Assembly: GCA_025618425.1 (NCBI GenBank)
Contig: CM046844.1
Coordinates: 17,974,911 to 18,038,910, forward strand
Direction of reading: 5' to 3'
Origin: Heliocidaris tuberculata
Taxonomy: Eukaryota; Echinodermata; Echinoidea; Camarodonta; Echinometridae
DNA: 64,000 bases
Shown: positions 35,601-47,231 of the stretch, one piece after another
How the letters are laid out: every line of letters starts with the position of its first letter
Position numbering within the stretch: position 1 is the first letter of the stretch
Translations under genes and position numbers: made by a program
Notes under the pieces: model-generated
What the model was told of the DNA's origin: nothing
Databases searched by the model: none
The model's input: the letters and a program-made list of their open reading frames with translations, nothing else

Positions 35601-35978
35601 TGGCTTCCCGTTTCTAAGAGAATACAATACCGTATACTGGTTCAGACTTACAAATCACTGTCAACCACACTTCCTCAATACATCTCCTCACTCTTTCAGC
35701 AACAGAGAACATCATATTCTCTTCGTTCTACCTCTGCTCCTTCCTATGTCATTCCAAAATCCCGAAAACAGGCTGGCTTCAAGTCCTTTCAGTCACTTGC
35801 TCCACAACTTTGGAACAGACTCCCCGCATCTCTCCGTAATAGCACATCACTTGACATCTTCAAGAAACATCTAAAAACTTACTTATACAATTCTTAATTT
35901 ACTTGAATAGACTTTAGGTGACAGCGCCTTGTATCCTTTGGAAAAGGCGCTATATAAATCCAATTATTATTAAAGAAG
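32631..35978 (+). mobile_element. L2/CR1-like non-LTR retrotransposon, apparently intact ORF
   Basis: The element is inferred to span about 32640-35969. TTAAAGAAG precedes it (32631-32639) and follows it (35970-35978), a plausible 9-bp target duplication. The leader before the ORF is only about 57 bp. After the stop, a 72-bp tail contains GACAGCGCCTTG, GGAAAAGGCGCTATATAAAT and CCAATTATTATT, a 3' end typical of L2/CR1-type LINEs and their partner SINEs, with a short ATT-repeat end. There is no separate first ORF, so the copy may be slightly 5'-truncated or the family may have a single ORF. Confidence 0.85.
32697..35897 (+). CDS. LINE endonuclease / reverse transcriptase polyprotein, 1066 aa
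   Basis: This is the replication enzyme of the LINE: an apurinic-type endonuclease nicks target DNA and the reverse transcriptase copies the element RNA at the nick. ATG at 32697 follows an in-frame stop at 32649. Residues 1-100 hold a hydrophobic stretch (ALLLCLALIILF) and a basic patch (RRGTRGGRRKSKK). The endonuclease covers about 120-335, with N128, E155 in ITETWL, GDFN (D264, N266) and SDH (D328, H329). The reverse transcriptase covers about 590-850: LGSYRPVSNIPFLGKLIEK, motif A LDLSSAFDTVDH (D697), motif B GIPQGSIVGP (754-763), motif C YADD (787-790) and LNSGKTEF. The C-terminal LQRLQNKCARLI and LWNRLPASLR words are usual for L2/CR1-type proteins. No frameshift or stop is seen, so it could be recently active. 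Start alternatives include later Met residues such as M53. Confidence 0.95.
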   Translation: MASMYSMYNYTIEKLWTYTRALLLCLALIILFQCYSWPSEPIHPLFSVDTNIMGLTRSELLELNCDLKLPHDVWTHIKELGIYRKPATRRGTRGGRRKSKKSDGLSTPTGSPRSDSHGQTTLKACLWNSQSIRNKSDLLCDSIIDNNYDITFITETWLKEDDRVILGEICPPGFSALSLPRKTSRRGGGIAAVYDSSLKLKDCSDTLPEASSFEFALFRNPNVNFLVIYRPPSGSVPSSTFFEEFEEVLSCADLLPNRLVVMGDFNFHMDCPSKPEVRNMNSLLTSLGYKQLVQGPTHRLGHTLDLIIVKDSDTLITTCFVDQILHSDHSMIKFDLDRKKSAPSSDIRVLRKFKSIDHEQFSQDLSNRMNSIMDCDSSNIDDLVLRYNEACREVLDAHAPATTRTLSVRVKPSWYTDKVMEARRARRRAERRWRKTKSNTDRRLYIEAQRTVCDVVVSAKKDYYHDRLSSCNTKDMYKTVNELLNVSSNVLPVCTNSSDLAEDFSNYFVSKVSKIRGDIESTVPTKRNVPTVSSNTCEPDSTFSQFDFVSENVLQCMISKCPSKSCTLDPMPTWLVKKHLSVLLPVLLRIVNLSLSTGVFPERLRSSIITPVLKKSSLDKNDLGSYRPVSNIPFLGKLIEKAVSKQVSDFVNRNDLLDPMQSAYRVAHSTETALIRLQNDVLCAIDNRQAVFLLMLDLSSAFDTVDHTILSHRLADDFGLRDNVLSWFKSYLSNRSCRVHVNGSFSSDKRLEFGIPQGSIVGPQLFTYYIRCIGNIISQHSVQYHVYADDIQMFTIFDPTKPGDAACAYYRISKCLEDIQSWLVSNKLKLNSGKTEFFIAASSTDLNRFNDLSFSIDDLDIPMSSTIKDLGVVFDKEMKMSDHVTNLCRTLNWQIYNLNRIRGYLNKDTCHNVVRALVLSRLDYGGCLLGVISKQDLGRLQRLQNKCARLICQKPKWSHVTPLLNELHWLPVSKRIQYRILVQTYKSLSTTLPQYISSLFQQQRTSYSLRSTSAPSYVIPKSRKQAGFKSFQSLAPQLWNRLPASLRNSTSLDIFKKHLKTYLYNS

Positions 35979-38556
35979 AAATACATAGGGTTTCAAACGC
36001 CAACCATTTCTAAGTGAAAATTCAGTTCAGTTCTGTTTAAAGACATTTATTTCCAATTTTCCAATATAAGTATACAAAGTAATAAATGAACGAAATGATG
36101 CGCATGTAATTTTAACAAAAATATGACCAAATATGCATTCATTGTAGTACATACATACTTTTAAGAGAGTAGACATCTATATTGAAGGGAGGGGGGCATA
36201 TTCCCTCAATACCCCCGGTGCATTTCTGTTGTCGAATTTTGTTGGCAAATATTGCTGTCACACTTGTAAATGTTAGGGCGATTTGGTGGGGGGGGGGGGA
36301 ACCTGTTTGAATTTTTAACAATAGAACTATTTTTCTTTTACCCTTGAGGCAAATGATAAGATTGGAGAATATGTTTGTTCGTCAAAATATTTGTTTGCTC
36401 GCTTTGATCACTTGCATAAAAGATTAGAAACAGAGAAGTTGATATTCGGGCAAAACGCCTAAAAATGTGTCCGTAGCCTGTAGGACTCTGAGGAATTTAC
36501 AGTAATCTCGTGAAAATGAAAATGATTTTAAAATACTAAAAATCTCTCTCTAAAAATCTCTCTTATTACATCAACTACTGTTTACTGGATCACAAACCAA
36601 ACCTTTTAGATGAGACATGACTACTTCTTTGATTGATTTGATTTGATTTATTTTTTCCTTTTCAAAATAAACATGCATGATACATATCGATACAATGATT
36701 AAACATAAAACAATGTAATAACTTTGTATATATGTATCAAACTAATAATACTAAGATAAGGGTATTGAGAAGAGTAAAAAATAATTTACAAAAACTGATC
36801 ATTATTGACCTAACATATTTAATGAAACGGAGGAGCAATTTAAGAAAGCAAAGCTTGTATGATGCATGCCCCCAAAGACTTAGTTATATAATAGAATTGG
36901 TCTAGATAAATATTTGGTTAAATTGGATCATTTGACGGGAAGAAATTGGCTCCTTGGAAGTTGAGGTTTAATATGACGAAACGGCGAAGACAACTGCGGT
37001 GATGAATCTCATGGAATAATGCAATTATTTCCCGCCGTCTCTGTCGGCGTCTCGACCCAAGATGATTAGTGTGATTATTTTTCTTTCTCTTCCAAAAACA
37101 TGGGCAAACGATGGAGAGAATTGAAACTGTGAATAAGATGAATGAGATGGAAGAAGTCAAATATAATTGTCAGAAATGATAAACAGTCGAACTTTTCGAC
37201 TTTAAAGGCATTGATTAACTTTGCCCAGGATTGAAAAAAAAAATCACTGTTCCAGCTAATGCTGTAATCATAATTGCAAACCTTTGGCTCAGACAGGAAT
37301 CGCCTGAGTTTTATAAGCTGATCGGTCGTTTATATATCAAGATATTTACGAGTGAACATTGATGTCGGGATAGAGTACCACCGAACCCTAAAGAACTCTT
37401 ACGGTTGGCATACCTCGCTCTATCACAGAATACCGTACGGGCTGGAAACCCGTTCTGAAATCGCCAAGCGCTGGTGCTTGGTTTTTGTGACTGCAGCGCA
37501 GCGAAGAAGCCGAGCGACTTGCGCTAGCGATTGATCGCGATTTTCTCTTTTTTAGGATAGTAAACGGGTTCCATTTTCTCTCATACTTTCACATATCCTT
37601 AATTATATATGTAGTTAGAGGACTGCACACAATTCACTGGCATTTGAGCTGATTTTACAATTTTTCACAAAGTTAATCAATCACTTTAAGAGCATGTCCC
37701 CAAATCCTGTGACATTTTGCAATAGTCAACTTTCTAAAATAATCTTTGTTTGCCATTTTGTTCACAATCATCAGATGAATGTATTAATCGGCTTAAGTCT
37801 GTTTTCCACTGACATACATGTATACCTGGTCTCTCTATCACATCGGCTAGCATAACACCACACCGTATGGACAGCGGAATATCGTCTCATTCTCTTTCCC
37901 CGCTCTCTCTCTTTCCTGTCGTGAATATTTTTGAAATATTTTCATTTCATTTCATGTCACGTTTTCATTTCTCGTTAATTCTTTTATCCTGTTATACCAT
38001 CCGATTAGCTTTGTCTACGAGGGTTATTTTCACCAAAATTATAATCAGAGGAGTTTTCTTCGTGCGTTGTGCATCTGCTTCCTTTAAATGTCTAGCATAT
38101 TATTTCCTGTCATGGTTATATTTCCTTTCCCTACATTCAATGACGTCACCGGACCTCTCTGAGTGGAGGTGGGACTAAATTTGTCGACAAGCCCAACACA
38201 CTAGCAAATATATAAAAGTCATCAATTTTCAAATGGTTCGTCACACCCCTATACCTCGACATCCCTCTCTGACGCCGCTGCCTACATCCTCCCCTCATCT
38301 TACCCCTTCCGTCTCCTTCACTCATCGCTTACAATTCTTTTCTACTCCTACACGGTTTCTGTCTGCATATTCCGTAATATCTCTAGTCCAGTCATAAACA
38401 ATATGTCTTTCATCTCCTTCGTTCATAATTGCACTTTTCCTCTATATCAATGATGTCTTTTGTACTTTGTGTTATGTCTATGCATATGAGTTTTTATAGT
38501 TTGTATAATGTGCGTAGAGATGAAAACATCATGAGCACTATTTAAACTGTTTAAGG

Positions 38557-38557
<1 letters not shown>
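35979..38557. other. gene-free stretch
   Basis: Mostly unique AT-rich sequence with a G-rich patch near 36183-36300. A more CpG-rich block at about 37350-37540 has no recognisable exon: its short plus-strand frame has no known domain. Nothing else is supported. Confidence 0.45.
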
Positions 38558-38639
<82 letters not shown>

Positions 38640-38700
38640 CACACACACACACACCCACACGCGCACCCCCCCCCCACACACACACACACATATATGTATA
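38558..38700. repeat. TA and CA compound microsatellite
   Basis: TA units (38558-38599), CA units, a short TA interruption, CA again, then a C run and more CA to about 38692. Confidence 0.95.
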
Positions 38701-39255
38701 TATTGATATATTGATAAAACCAAATGGGCTAAATAGCCTCTTTGAATTAGGGCTTAAATTTGAGTAGAATAAAGGCTACCATGTTCCTAACTTAATTAAA
38801 ATCAAATGCTGAAATATCCCGAACTTGGCCACGACCAGTTTCACTGCATGGAGCACAATAACACTCTTGTGAAAAGTACTGCGCATGCGTATTAATTATA
38901 CGATTATGAATTGATAATACTTTATGAACAACAATAATAATGCCAGCGCGCATGAAAACTCGACCGGGCGAAGCGGACACAGCTAAAAGAGAATTAACTT
39001 TTCATTAAAATGAACATGGCGTATCTAGGGCAGGAAAATATCAAGACTGTTATTTTCTGTTCAGTTTGTGTCATGGAGCGCAACTCTTCCTTCTCTTTCG
39101 CTTTTTAATATAAGAGGGCTGTCAATTGCCTTCGTAAATAGGTCAGGCGATTCGATGGAATCTTATAAGTAATCAATTTCTTGATTGCCAAAGTGTGTAA
39201 TTGGACTCTTTTGAATCAAGTTTAGGCCTGTATATTAAAATTTGGCAATGTCACA

Positions 39256-39368
39256 GAGAGAGAGGGAGAGAGAGGGAGAGAGTGAACGAGGGGGGGGGGG
39301 GGGAGATAGAGGGAAAAATAAAGAGAGCTAGAAGAAAGAATAGAATAAGAGTGTGTGTGTGTGTGTGG

Positions 39369-39402
<34 letters not shown>

Positions 39403-39419
39403 TTGAGAGAGAGAGAGAG

Positions 39420-39462
<43 letters not shown>
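39256..39462. repeat. GA, poly-G, GT and GA compound microsatellite
   Basis: GA-rich tract, a G run near 39291-39303, GT units at about 39352-39388, then GA units broken by ATT to 39462. Confidence 0.95.
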
Positions 39463-39464
<2 letters not shown>

Positions 39465-40237
39465 GGGGGATTAATGGGAGGGATATGGAATTATAAAGAA
39501 AGAATTTCAATGAAATAAAATTCATAACACCACGGCGTCAGCAATCATCGTAATTGAACGACAGGGAGTTGATTAAGTGACACGATGGAAATAGACGAAT
39601 TTTTTCCGCATTCACAAACTTGATGTTTTCAAACGGGGCTCCATTATTTTGGGCGGAATAATAATACCCTTAATCATTATGTACAGACTGATTTATGTAG
39701 ACGGAACCAATTTGAAGGCCTTATTTCGAATTCAACAGCTCTGCCTAATAATATTTCAGTCCTCGTGAGAGCTTCAATTCAATTTAAAAATTATGTAAAG
39801 GCTAATACAGTTGAGGAAGGACAGATAATTCTTTTGTCTCATTACCGGTTGGTCCTGATGTCTTGAAGTAGCTATATGATTAGAGGGGCTCCGGAAACAG
39901 GTTACATGCATTATTTTGTTGGCACGAATTAACATTTTAAGATACATTTTGAGAATCCGTGTCAAAATTTTATTGGAAGAAAACTGTATAGAACTCTTTC
40001 GAAATTACTCTTTTTGTATATACGTATGTGACATTAGAATTATTTGCACAGCGGTATAAATAGAATTTTAATTGAAAATGTTTTAGGGATTTTTTTATTT
40101 ACATACCGTACTAACAGGAATCAATAAGCAATTATTGATGGCCGTGTGAAAATGTATAATAATAGCTTTATGCACGCACTATCCATCCCAGGGGATGCTC
40201 ACGATGCCTATATAAGTACTATGATTTACACTTGATT

Positions 40238-40372
40238 TAGCCCAGCTGTATTAAGGTGCTAAAAATAACTTCCTACCAGGTACCCATTTACTATGTACAC
40301 CTGGGTTAGAGAGTGGCAAATGTAGTTTAATGTCTTGCCAAAGGACATTAATGCCGGAGCGGAATTCGACCA
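40238..40372. mobile_element. SINE-like interspersed repeat
   Basis: The words CCAGGTACCCATTTACT, CACCTGGGTTAGAGAGTGGCA, GTCTTGCCAAAGGACA and GGAATTCGACC in this order are a familiar interspersed sequence in marine deuterostome genomes (recalled, not searched). The last word, read on the minus strand as GGTCGAATTCC, resembles a pol III B box. The family name and exact ends are not established here. Confidence 0.4.
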
Positions 40373-40932
40373 TATAAATAGTAAATGTTTTCCTTTTTAA
40401 TACAATGAAGAAATCCTTCTGAAAGCATACGGCATGAATCGGAGCTCCTCACAATCATGAATACCATAATATTTTGTTTTAAAATGTGTGATTTGCTGAT
40501 GACTTGTATCGCCTCTTGAAGCTATATAAAATCTTATTCGCGAGATGAAAACTTATAAATACTTTATATTATCATCGCATTTATAACGTACTGATTCATA
40601 ATAATGACTTCACGACTTCTTCAAGATACAGTGAGTTACAATGTATATGTTATTCCGGAGTAACTTTTGTTAATTCGCATATATGTTTATGTTAGACCCA
40701 GTACAGGCAGTTATATGTATATAAAATGTTTTGAATGGGGAGTCCGATTAGACGATACAAAAAGTCTAAACCTGGAGAAAATTTCCCGTACTTATTCAAC
40801 AAATTTGTCGTGAAAAGTAGATGTCCAGTGATAATTTACATGCATGCAGAAATATAATACGTCAAACGGGATGGGGCAATCTTTTGGCTTCGCCCATGCA
40901 TGTGCTTAATGGTATATTACGCAATTATCATG

Positions 40933-40938
<6 letters not shown>

Positions 40939-40971
<33 letters not shown>
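40939..40971. repeat. CT microsatellite
   Basis: A pure TC dinucleotide tract of about 33 bases. Confidence 0.9.
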
Positions 40972-40974
<3 letters not shown>

Positions 40975-41389
40975 CCAGAATTATTTCGGATGTATATTGG
41001 TATGAAACAGGTTTGTCTTTCCTTATATACAATGAGTCAAGCAGTTCTCCCCTTTGAAGCATTCTGGTTAATTATGTTGTGTTTCATGAAAGGTTAATTG
41101 CAGAAATTCCAGTGTTGTTGCCAATTTTGTCACAAAAAAAAACCCAAAACGAGATGGCGCAGAGAACATGACGCTGTGAAAGAGATATAGCACCGGCGGA
41201 AACCTAGGTTGGATGGGAATGGTGATGTAAGAGGAGTGCACTCTCGTTTCTTTAAAATTACCATTCCTCTTATCCTACATAGATTTTGCGCGTCCATCCC
41301 CTCAGGAAAATCGGTTGACCTATTTGAATAGCCCTAAACTTTTTATCGAGCAGAAAAAAAGGAAAAGCAAAATAAGTCATTATGATTTT

Positions 41390-41535
41390 TTTTTGAGGGG
41401 GAGGGGGTGCAATATGCAGAAAGGACTCGAAAGATTATCAATAATTTATGTTATATACATACATGCACATGTTAAGATCCACGCGTCGGATACATCCCTC
41501 CCCTTTATGAAAAATCCTGGGTCTACCACTGTGTA
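41390..41535. mobile_element. probable hAT-like end fragment
   Basis: CCCCTTTATGAAAAATCCTGGGTCTACCACTG, read inverted as CAGTGGTAGACCCAGGATTTT, resembles the hAT-like tips elsewhere in the window. A T run and G-rich patch at about 41388-41408 may be the opposite side. No target duplication was found. Confidence 0.35.
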
Positions 41536-41962
41536 ATATGGAACGCTTCCACAGTATCACAACCAAACATCTCGCGCTTACCCCCCCCCCCTTTTTTTCA
41601 AGAGTTGGTACTGAGTTAATCATAAACCAAGGTATAGAGAGCAAGACCAAGAAAATGGCTAATACGAACAATTAATTCTTATTTTCTTCGAGACAATTTA
41701 AAAGCTATTTTTCCTCAATCAGGTGTAACCACGATATTGGCACTGTGACTGACTCTGTTATATTTGTATATGAATTTGCAAAAAGACAGAAACACCAGCA
41801 AAAAGAAAAACTGCATATCGAAAATGAGAACAGTATTCTTGTTAACAGCCAGACTTGTTTTGTAAGGCTGGTATAAAAAAAATAATAAAAAACAAAACGA
41901 TGGAGGGCATAAATTAGGAATATATAGAATGCATTGGGTAAAGGAGGAAGAGAAGGGTGTCG

Positions 41963-41985
41963 AAAGAGAGAGAGAAGAGAGAAAT

Positions 41986-42023
<38 letters not shown>

Positions 42024-42060
42024 TGATAAAGAGAGGTGAGGTGATATGAGACAGACAGAC

Positions 42061-42122
<62 letters not shown>
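41963..42122. repeat. GA microsatellite
   Basis: About 160 bases dominated by GA with short breaks (GATAAAGAGAGG, GACAGACAGACAG). Confidence 0.95.
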
Positions 42123-42126
<4 letters not shown>

Positions 42127-42470
42127 GAGAGGGATGATGCATGCTCCAGCGGTTCCGATTTAGAAAATATAGACCAAAAATCAATATTGCCCTGACAGTT
42201 CGCGGTCGAAAAAATCAGCGCGGTCGGCTTAGTGTCCTATTGAATGTCTAAAGCACCTATTGACAAAAGCATGACATTGATATCAAATGGAAAATCCCTA
42301 CTTCTTTGTATTACCCCCCTTTTCTCCTCTCCAAACTTAATGCGAGCCCCTGCTCCATTAAATCCTCCAATCTATCTATATCGTTTTTCTTGTTCATTAC
42401 GTATTTTCCATGCGGCTGTATTTTTTCTTTTCGGTGTCGCACCTTTGTGCATCTGCACGTCTTGCTTATG

Positions 42471-42857
42471 TTAAAGGGAAGCTTGAGATCTGGGAAAGGT
42501 AAACACTAATTTGTGAGCTTTCTCATTCTTTTTATGTTAGTTTGGAAGATTATCATAGTGTGGTAGATATGTTCCCTGAAAAAGATTGCTTTTCAAATGC
42601 TCTCATATTCAAAATATGACAAGAAACAGCTGAAATGTTCGGGCCGAACATTCGTGTGTAATCCCATATATACATTTCTGTGTGCAGTGCATGTGACTCT
42701 CAGCAGGACTGAGATAATTTCTTATCATTTTGGTGATTCCAAAAACCTTACAACATACACCAATTCTTATGTGCTATATAATCAACCTTTCCCAATTGCT
42801 TTGAGAAAGTTTCTTTCATAATTCAATCTCATGACCAGAACTCAACTTTATCTTTAA
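42471..42857 (+). mobile_element. TTAA-flanked MITE, copy B of the three-copy family
   Basis: TTAA at 42471-42474 precedes AGGGAAGCTTGAGATCTGG, and the right end CCAGAACTCAACTTTATCT precedes TTAA at 42854-42857, so both TTAA flanks are intact. The centre carries a 19-bp palindrome AATGTTCGGGCCGAACATT near 42633-42652. Interior words match 24183-24555 in the same orientation and 61340-61727 in reverse. Non-coding. Confidence 0.85.
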
Positions 42858-43005
42858 AGTAACATACGGTCCAATGTATCTTCTCTTGGGGAAAATCGAG
42901 GGGTTAACTACAATTGCATTAGATTCCTAGGTTTTGATACACAAAAAAGGTTAGGCAAGAATTTTATATTGTTTATTTTGATAGGTCTGGAAATCAAGCA
43001 TTTCT

Positions 43006-43384
43006 TTAAAGTGTACCAATCACCTGAAAAAATAATTTGTGTACAGCTAGAAAGTATAAAACCAACCTCAAAGATCTTTGTCTGGTATTCTATAGGTCAA
43101 CAGTTAATGAGTATGAAGGAAATAAAGGATAACATGAAAATGCTCGCGCGGAACCGAACTCAGAGTTTGGTTCCGCGCGAGCCTTTACCTTGGCGAGCGC
43201 GTACGGGTGCATCGAGTAGTCTACTCACGAGTCGCTTTTACGCTTAATTAATTTTAATTGTAATTAAAATTGCAATATCTCTTTATAGAATTAATATTAG
43301 AAGCCTTTATTTTGAATATAGTATAACGACATGCAACCTCTAAAACACAGAGCAAAATTATTTTTGGTGATTGGTACCCTTTAA
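43006..43384. mobile_element. TTAA-flanked MITE with a long central hairpin
   Basis: TTAA (43006-43009) precedes AGTGTACCAATCACC, and GGTGATTGGTACCCT precedes TTAA (43381-43384). The inverted tips continue into AAAAATAATTTTG-like sequence. At the centre, 43142-43161 and 43163-43182 are 20-base arms around one base, GCTCGCGCGGAACC outward, with a single G-T pair. It is non-coding and belongs to the piggyBac-like TTAA class but a different family from its neighbour at 42471. Confidence 0.85.
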
Positions 43385-44299
43385 TAATGAAATTTTTGAG
43401 GTTACAGCACTCAAGCCATCCAGTAAGAGTGCCCCAGATCCAGGGGCACATAACCCCTCCCCCAATAACATTGAATGTGGCAAAGCACTTTTAAAAGTAT
43501 ATCAGGTACAGAACATTCGCCCCTATATAATTTTAGACTCAAAAGGCACTTGAAAAATATGATAATCCCTTTTCAATTGAAGGAGAAAGGAGATGAGAAT
43601 CTTAAAACGTCAATACAAAAATACTAATTGCATTTTACATTATTCTCGTTACAATGCCACAGTCGTCATTAATAATTATTGGAAGCCATCCGAAACTTTT
43701 CCAATGTCTACCGTAGGTATAATATTATTGGGAAACTGTTGGCATAAGAAAATTTTTTAAACAAATATTTCAAATTTTAAAAAGTATATGGTTTTCCATC
43801 TTAATTCTGTCGAAACGGCTTGCACTTACACACAAAGGTAGGTGTATACTATAGATGATTAACTGATGTCATTAATATTGAGAAGAGTTTAAGATGAAAA
43901 CTATTTCTGGTAATTATATTGAAATTCGTAATGATTTTGTAATTTTTTTGAATGAAGTTTTACTCATGTTCGGTCTCTGAACTCTCATTTTTATTGCTGC
44001 CAACAGCATACCCACTGCATATAACCATGAATAACGTCTACACTGCATTTGTGAAATTTATCAGTATTGCTTACCTGAGTCATCATCCTTGATCCATAAA
44101 GATTCATATCGGATATTTTTATTGTCTGGCTCTCAATCCGATAGATTATCCGATTTCAATACTTTAAGTCAGATGTCATATCATTTCAATCACTCCTATA
44201 CCGTATACCGTATATAGTTTTACAGTACGACAATACGCCTGACGGGGCCATGGCCTGTACAGCAACTACAGAAGAAGTATAATTCTCCTATTCCATTCT

Positions 44300-45050
44300 T
44301 TTTTCTTTCTCTCTCACATTCCCATCTCTCCCCTCTGTCACTCCAATTCTCTCTTTTTCTCTTCCATACTTTCTTTTAAGAGCGCTCTTCCCCAATGTCT
44401 CTCACATTGTCTCTCCTCTTCTCTCTTTGCATGCAATATCTCTCATTCATCTTATCTTATTTTCTCTCCTATCACTCTCTTCCCCTCTCTCATTCTCTCA
44501 TTCAATTTCTTCCTCCCCCCTCCTCTCTCTCCTCCTTTTCATTATCTCTGTCTTACTCCCTCTCTCTCTCTCTCTCTCTCCTTTTCCCCCCTCTCTGCCT
44601 CATTCCCTCTCCCCTCTCTTATCTTCTCTCTCTTTATCCATCTTTCTTCATATATCTTCTCACGTCATACATCTCAGCTATACTGCCATTATAATTTTCC
44701 TTCTCTTTTTACAATATCCATCATATAAGCTGTTTTTTGTTATCTATCTACCTGTGTGACGTGGATCATGGGGATTTCCTCATAAATCCTTCCTTTTCTC
44801 ATATTTTCTTTATACCCTCTATATTTTCTAATACCCTTTCGGTATTATGTACAATATTCTCAGTGCATTCACGTCTCAAGGCTTCTCTTGAACACCCAAG
44901 AGATCATTGTCCTTCTCTCCGCATGCATGGTATGTAAATTTCCCTTTCATTCTTTCTCGCGCAGTCTCATGATTCCTCCTTTCTCTATCTCTTTCTCCCT
45001 CTCTCCAACACATGTATCCAACACGCACCAACCGCTCACATTATCATCCT
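44300..45050. repeat. long CT-rich low-complexity region
   Basis: About 750 bases are strongly pyrimidine-rich on the plus strand with many TCTC and CCTC words and a pure CT tract near 44561-44581. Ser/Leu-rich open frames here follow from the composition and are not genes. Confidence 0.8.
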
Positions 45051-45404
45051 CTTGTTTTTACCTCGCTGAACAATTTAAAGAATCGTGATCAACATTTCCT
45101 AACTATCTTAATTGCAATACCTATCCTATTCTTCAGAGACGTGTCTTTCCTATATGTCTCATTACTCCCCTTTAAAGTCTCCCACAGCTTGAAGATTCAC
45201 GAAGCATTTTTTTCGCCTATTGTAAATCATTGTCTCTATCATGCCACGTGATTTCTCATCCCGTTAATTTCTCATATAGACACCGAAGAACCGAGAATAG
45301 CTCGCCTCGACAAAGAACCAGAACTGGAGCAGAATTAAGCAGAAGCCTTGAAACAGTAACGACCAAAATAAAGTGAATATGTCGCTTCATAACTATAGAC
45401 GCAG

Positions 45405-45560
45405 ATTCAGGATTTGCAGGGGGGGGGGGGGGTCCTATCCTCCTCTTTCAAATTCCATTATCCCCTCCCCTCTCCCTTTCTTCTATCTCTCTTCTCTCTC
45501 CTCTTTTTTTTTTTTTTGGGGGGGGGGGATTGCCATTCGTTGGAAGGGAGAGGGGGGAGG
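45405..45560. repeat. poly-G and T/G tracts, probable transposon-end remnants
   Basis: GATTCAGGATTTGCA followed by a run of about 14 G (45419-45432), and later a T run plus G run (45507-45529) before ATTGCCATTCG. The arrangement echoes the hAT-like ends with G runs, but no target duplication could be matched. Confidence 0.4.
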
Positions 45561-45972
45561 AGTCATGGGGGCACGAGGGCAACGTGCCTCCGTAGATACG
45601 CAACTTCCCATAATGCGTTATCGATCTACTTAAGATGTGTAACAAGTATTCATACGACAAAACAACTTTTCAAGTACCTGTATGAGACTCGAGTTACTAA
45701 ATCGCATTACAAAATAATAACTCGAAGAAAATATAATTGACTTTGAAAGGTTGCCGCATGCATGCATGTGTGATAAGATATCATGTATGGTAGTAGTCTA
45801 CAAGGTCAGACGGCATAGTGTTGTGTTACGCAGATGACCCGACAGGGGGACTAATTTGGTTTGCTAAGCATGCAAGGACGAGCATGACGAGGGTACTGGT
45901 GGCCAGTTATGAAGCCCTATACTCTAGATTTTTAGTGTGCTGTATATGGTACTACTCAGTGGTGATCTTGGA

Positions 45973-45975
<3 letters not shown>

Positions 45976-46020
<45 letters not shown>

Positions 46021-46022
46021 AA

Positions 46023-46068
<46 letters not shown>

Positions 46069-46221
46069 CAATAGAGAGAGAGAGAGAGCTGATTGACAGT
46101 GTGGGAAGACAAAGACAGACGGAAGAAGAAAATAAGAAAACGGTAAAAAGACGAACGGATAGATAAAGAGATAGACGGAAAGAAGAGAGAGGGAAAGAGA
46201 GAAAGAGTAAGAAATAGAGAA

Positions 46222-46268
<47 letters not shown>
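45976..46268. repeat. GA microsatellite clusters
   Basis: Two long GA tracts (45976-46088 and 46225-46267) with purine-rich sequence between. Confidence 0.95.
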
Positions 46269-46271
<3 letters not shown>

Positions 46272-46329
46272 AACAAGAATGTAAGCCCAGGTAGATTCAT
46301 AGGAAATTTTATATATATACAAAATTATA

Positions 46330-47199
46330 TAAATGTTATATTATATATTATGAAGCTAAGAAAATCTTGGCTTCAAGAAAAATGGATTATACACAATACG
46401 AAGGAGAAATAAAGGATGCTTAAGAAAAAGAAAAATCAGAATTGTGGATGGAGGGTTAGAGAGAGTGGAGGAACGTGGGAATATATTTTTAGAAATTCAA
46501 ATAATGAAATGATGAAGAACAGGAAATACGTGACATTTTTATGGTCACTTATCATGCTTATAATTACAAAAAAAAAAAAAAAAAAGAAGGAAGAGAAGGG
46601 AAAGTCAAGGAGAGAGTATGTAGATTGACATGATAGAAAATACGTGATAGATTCTTGGTCACTTAAAAGAAAATGATATTCATTAAGGATGAGAACTATT
46701 TTATACGTGTAGGATGAAGACGGGAAATACTAAAAGAGAACTATATATTATCATGAAAATGACGGAGAAAATCAGTTTCTTTGCTTCTCAGACTCCGGGA
46801 TCAGACTATAACTGCTAATCATGCACGTCATCCTTTCAAGAGATATGAACTCCCTTGAGTATTATATAGATGCTGGTGAATTAATTGATTTGTGCCAGAA
46901 AACAGTCCCCTCTTGCTTTTCTTTCCCCCAAATCGCCTGCTGAGTTGTAAGATGAGTTCAGGTGGTTAACAATCAGACTACATCCCAGTGATACGTTCTC
47001 TTCCCCGCGGAGATATAAAAGAAAGACATTATTAATTTTCCTCTCTTTTGGTTATAAATTTCAATCGCCGCCCACTTTCGCGAGAACGAGTCTTGGGAAT
47101 ATATCTGTGCTGCACTTGATAAAGGAAGAGGCTTAGAAAATTTGTGGATATGTAAATAAACTGTTGTTGGAACTAAGCATGATATTTGTTCGGATTTTG

Positions 47200-47231
<32 letters not shown>

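Noticed and set aside
32728..35874. Several 60-114 codon frames on both strands inside the LINE
   Set aside because: They are shadows of the 1066-codon reading frame.
41705..42184. 159-codon minus-strand frame
   Set aside because: Mostly Ser-Leu repeats from the GA tract; the remaining N- and C-terminal parts have no recognisable domain.
44395..45251. Overlapping Ser/Leu-rich plus-strand frames of 66-110 codons
   Set aside because: The DNA is a long CT-rich low-complexity region, so stops are rare. No domain, codon pattern or splice structure.
45924..46322. 132-codon minus-strand frame
   Set aside because: Almost wholly Ser-Leu repeats from GA microsatellite.
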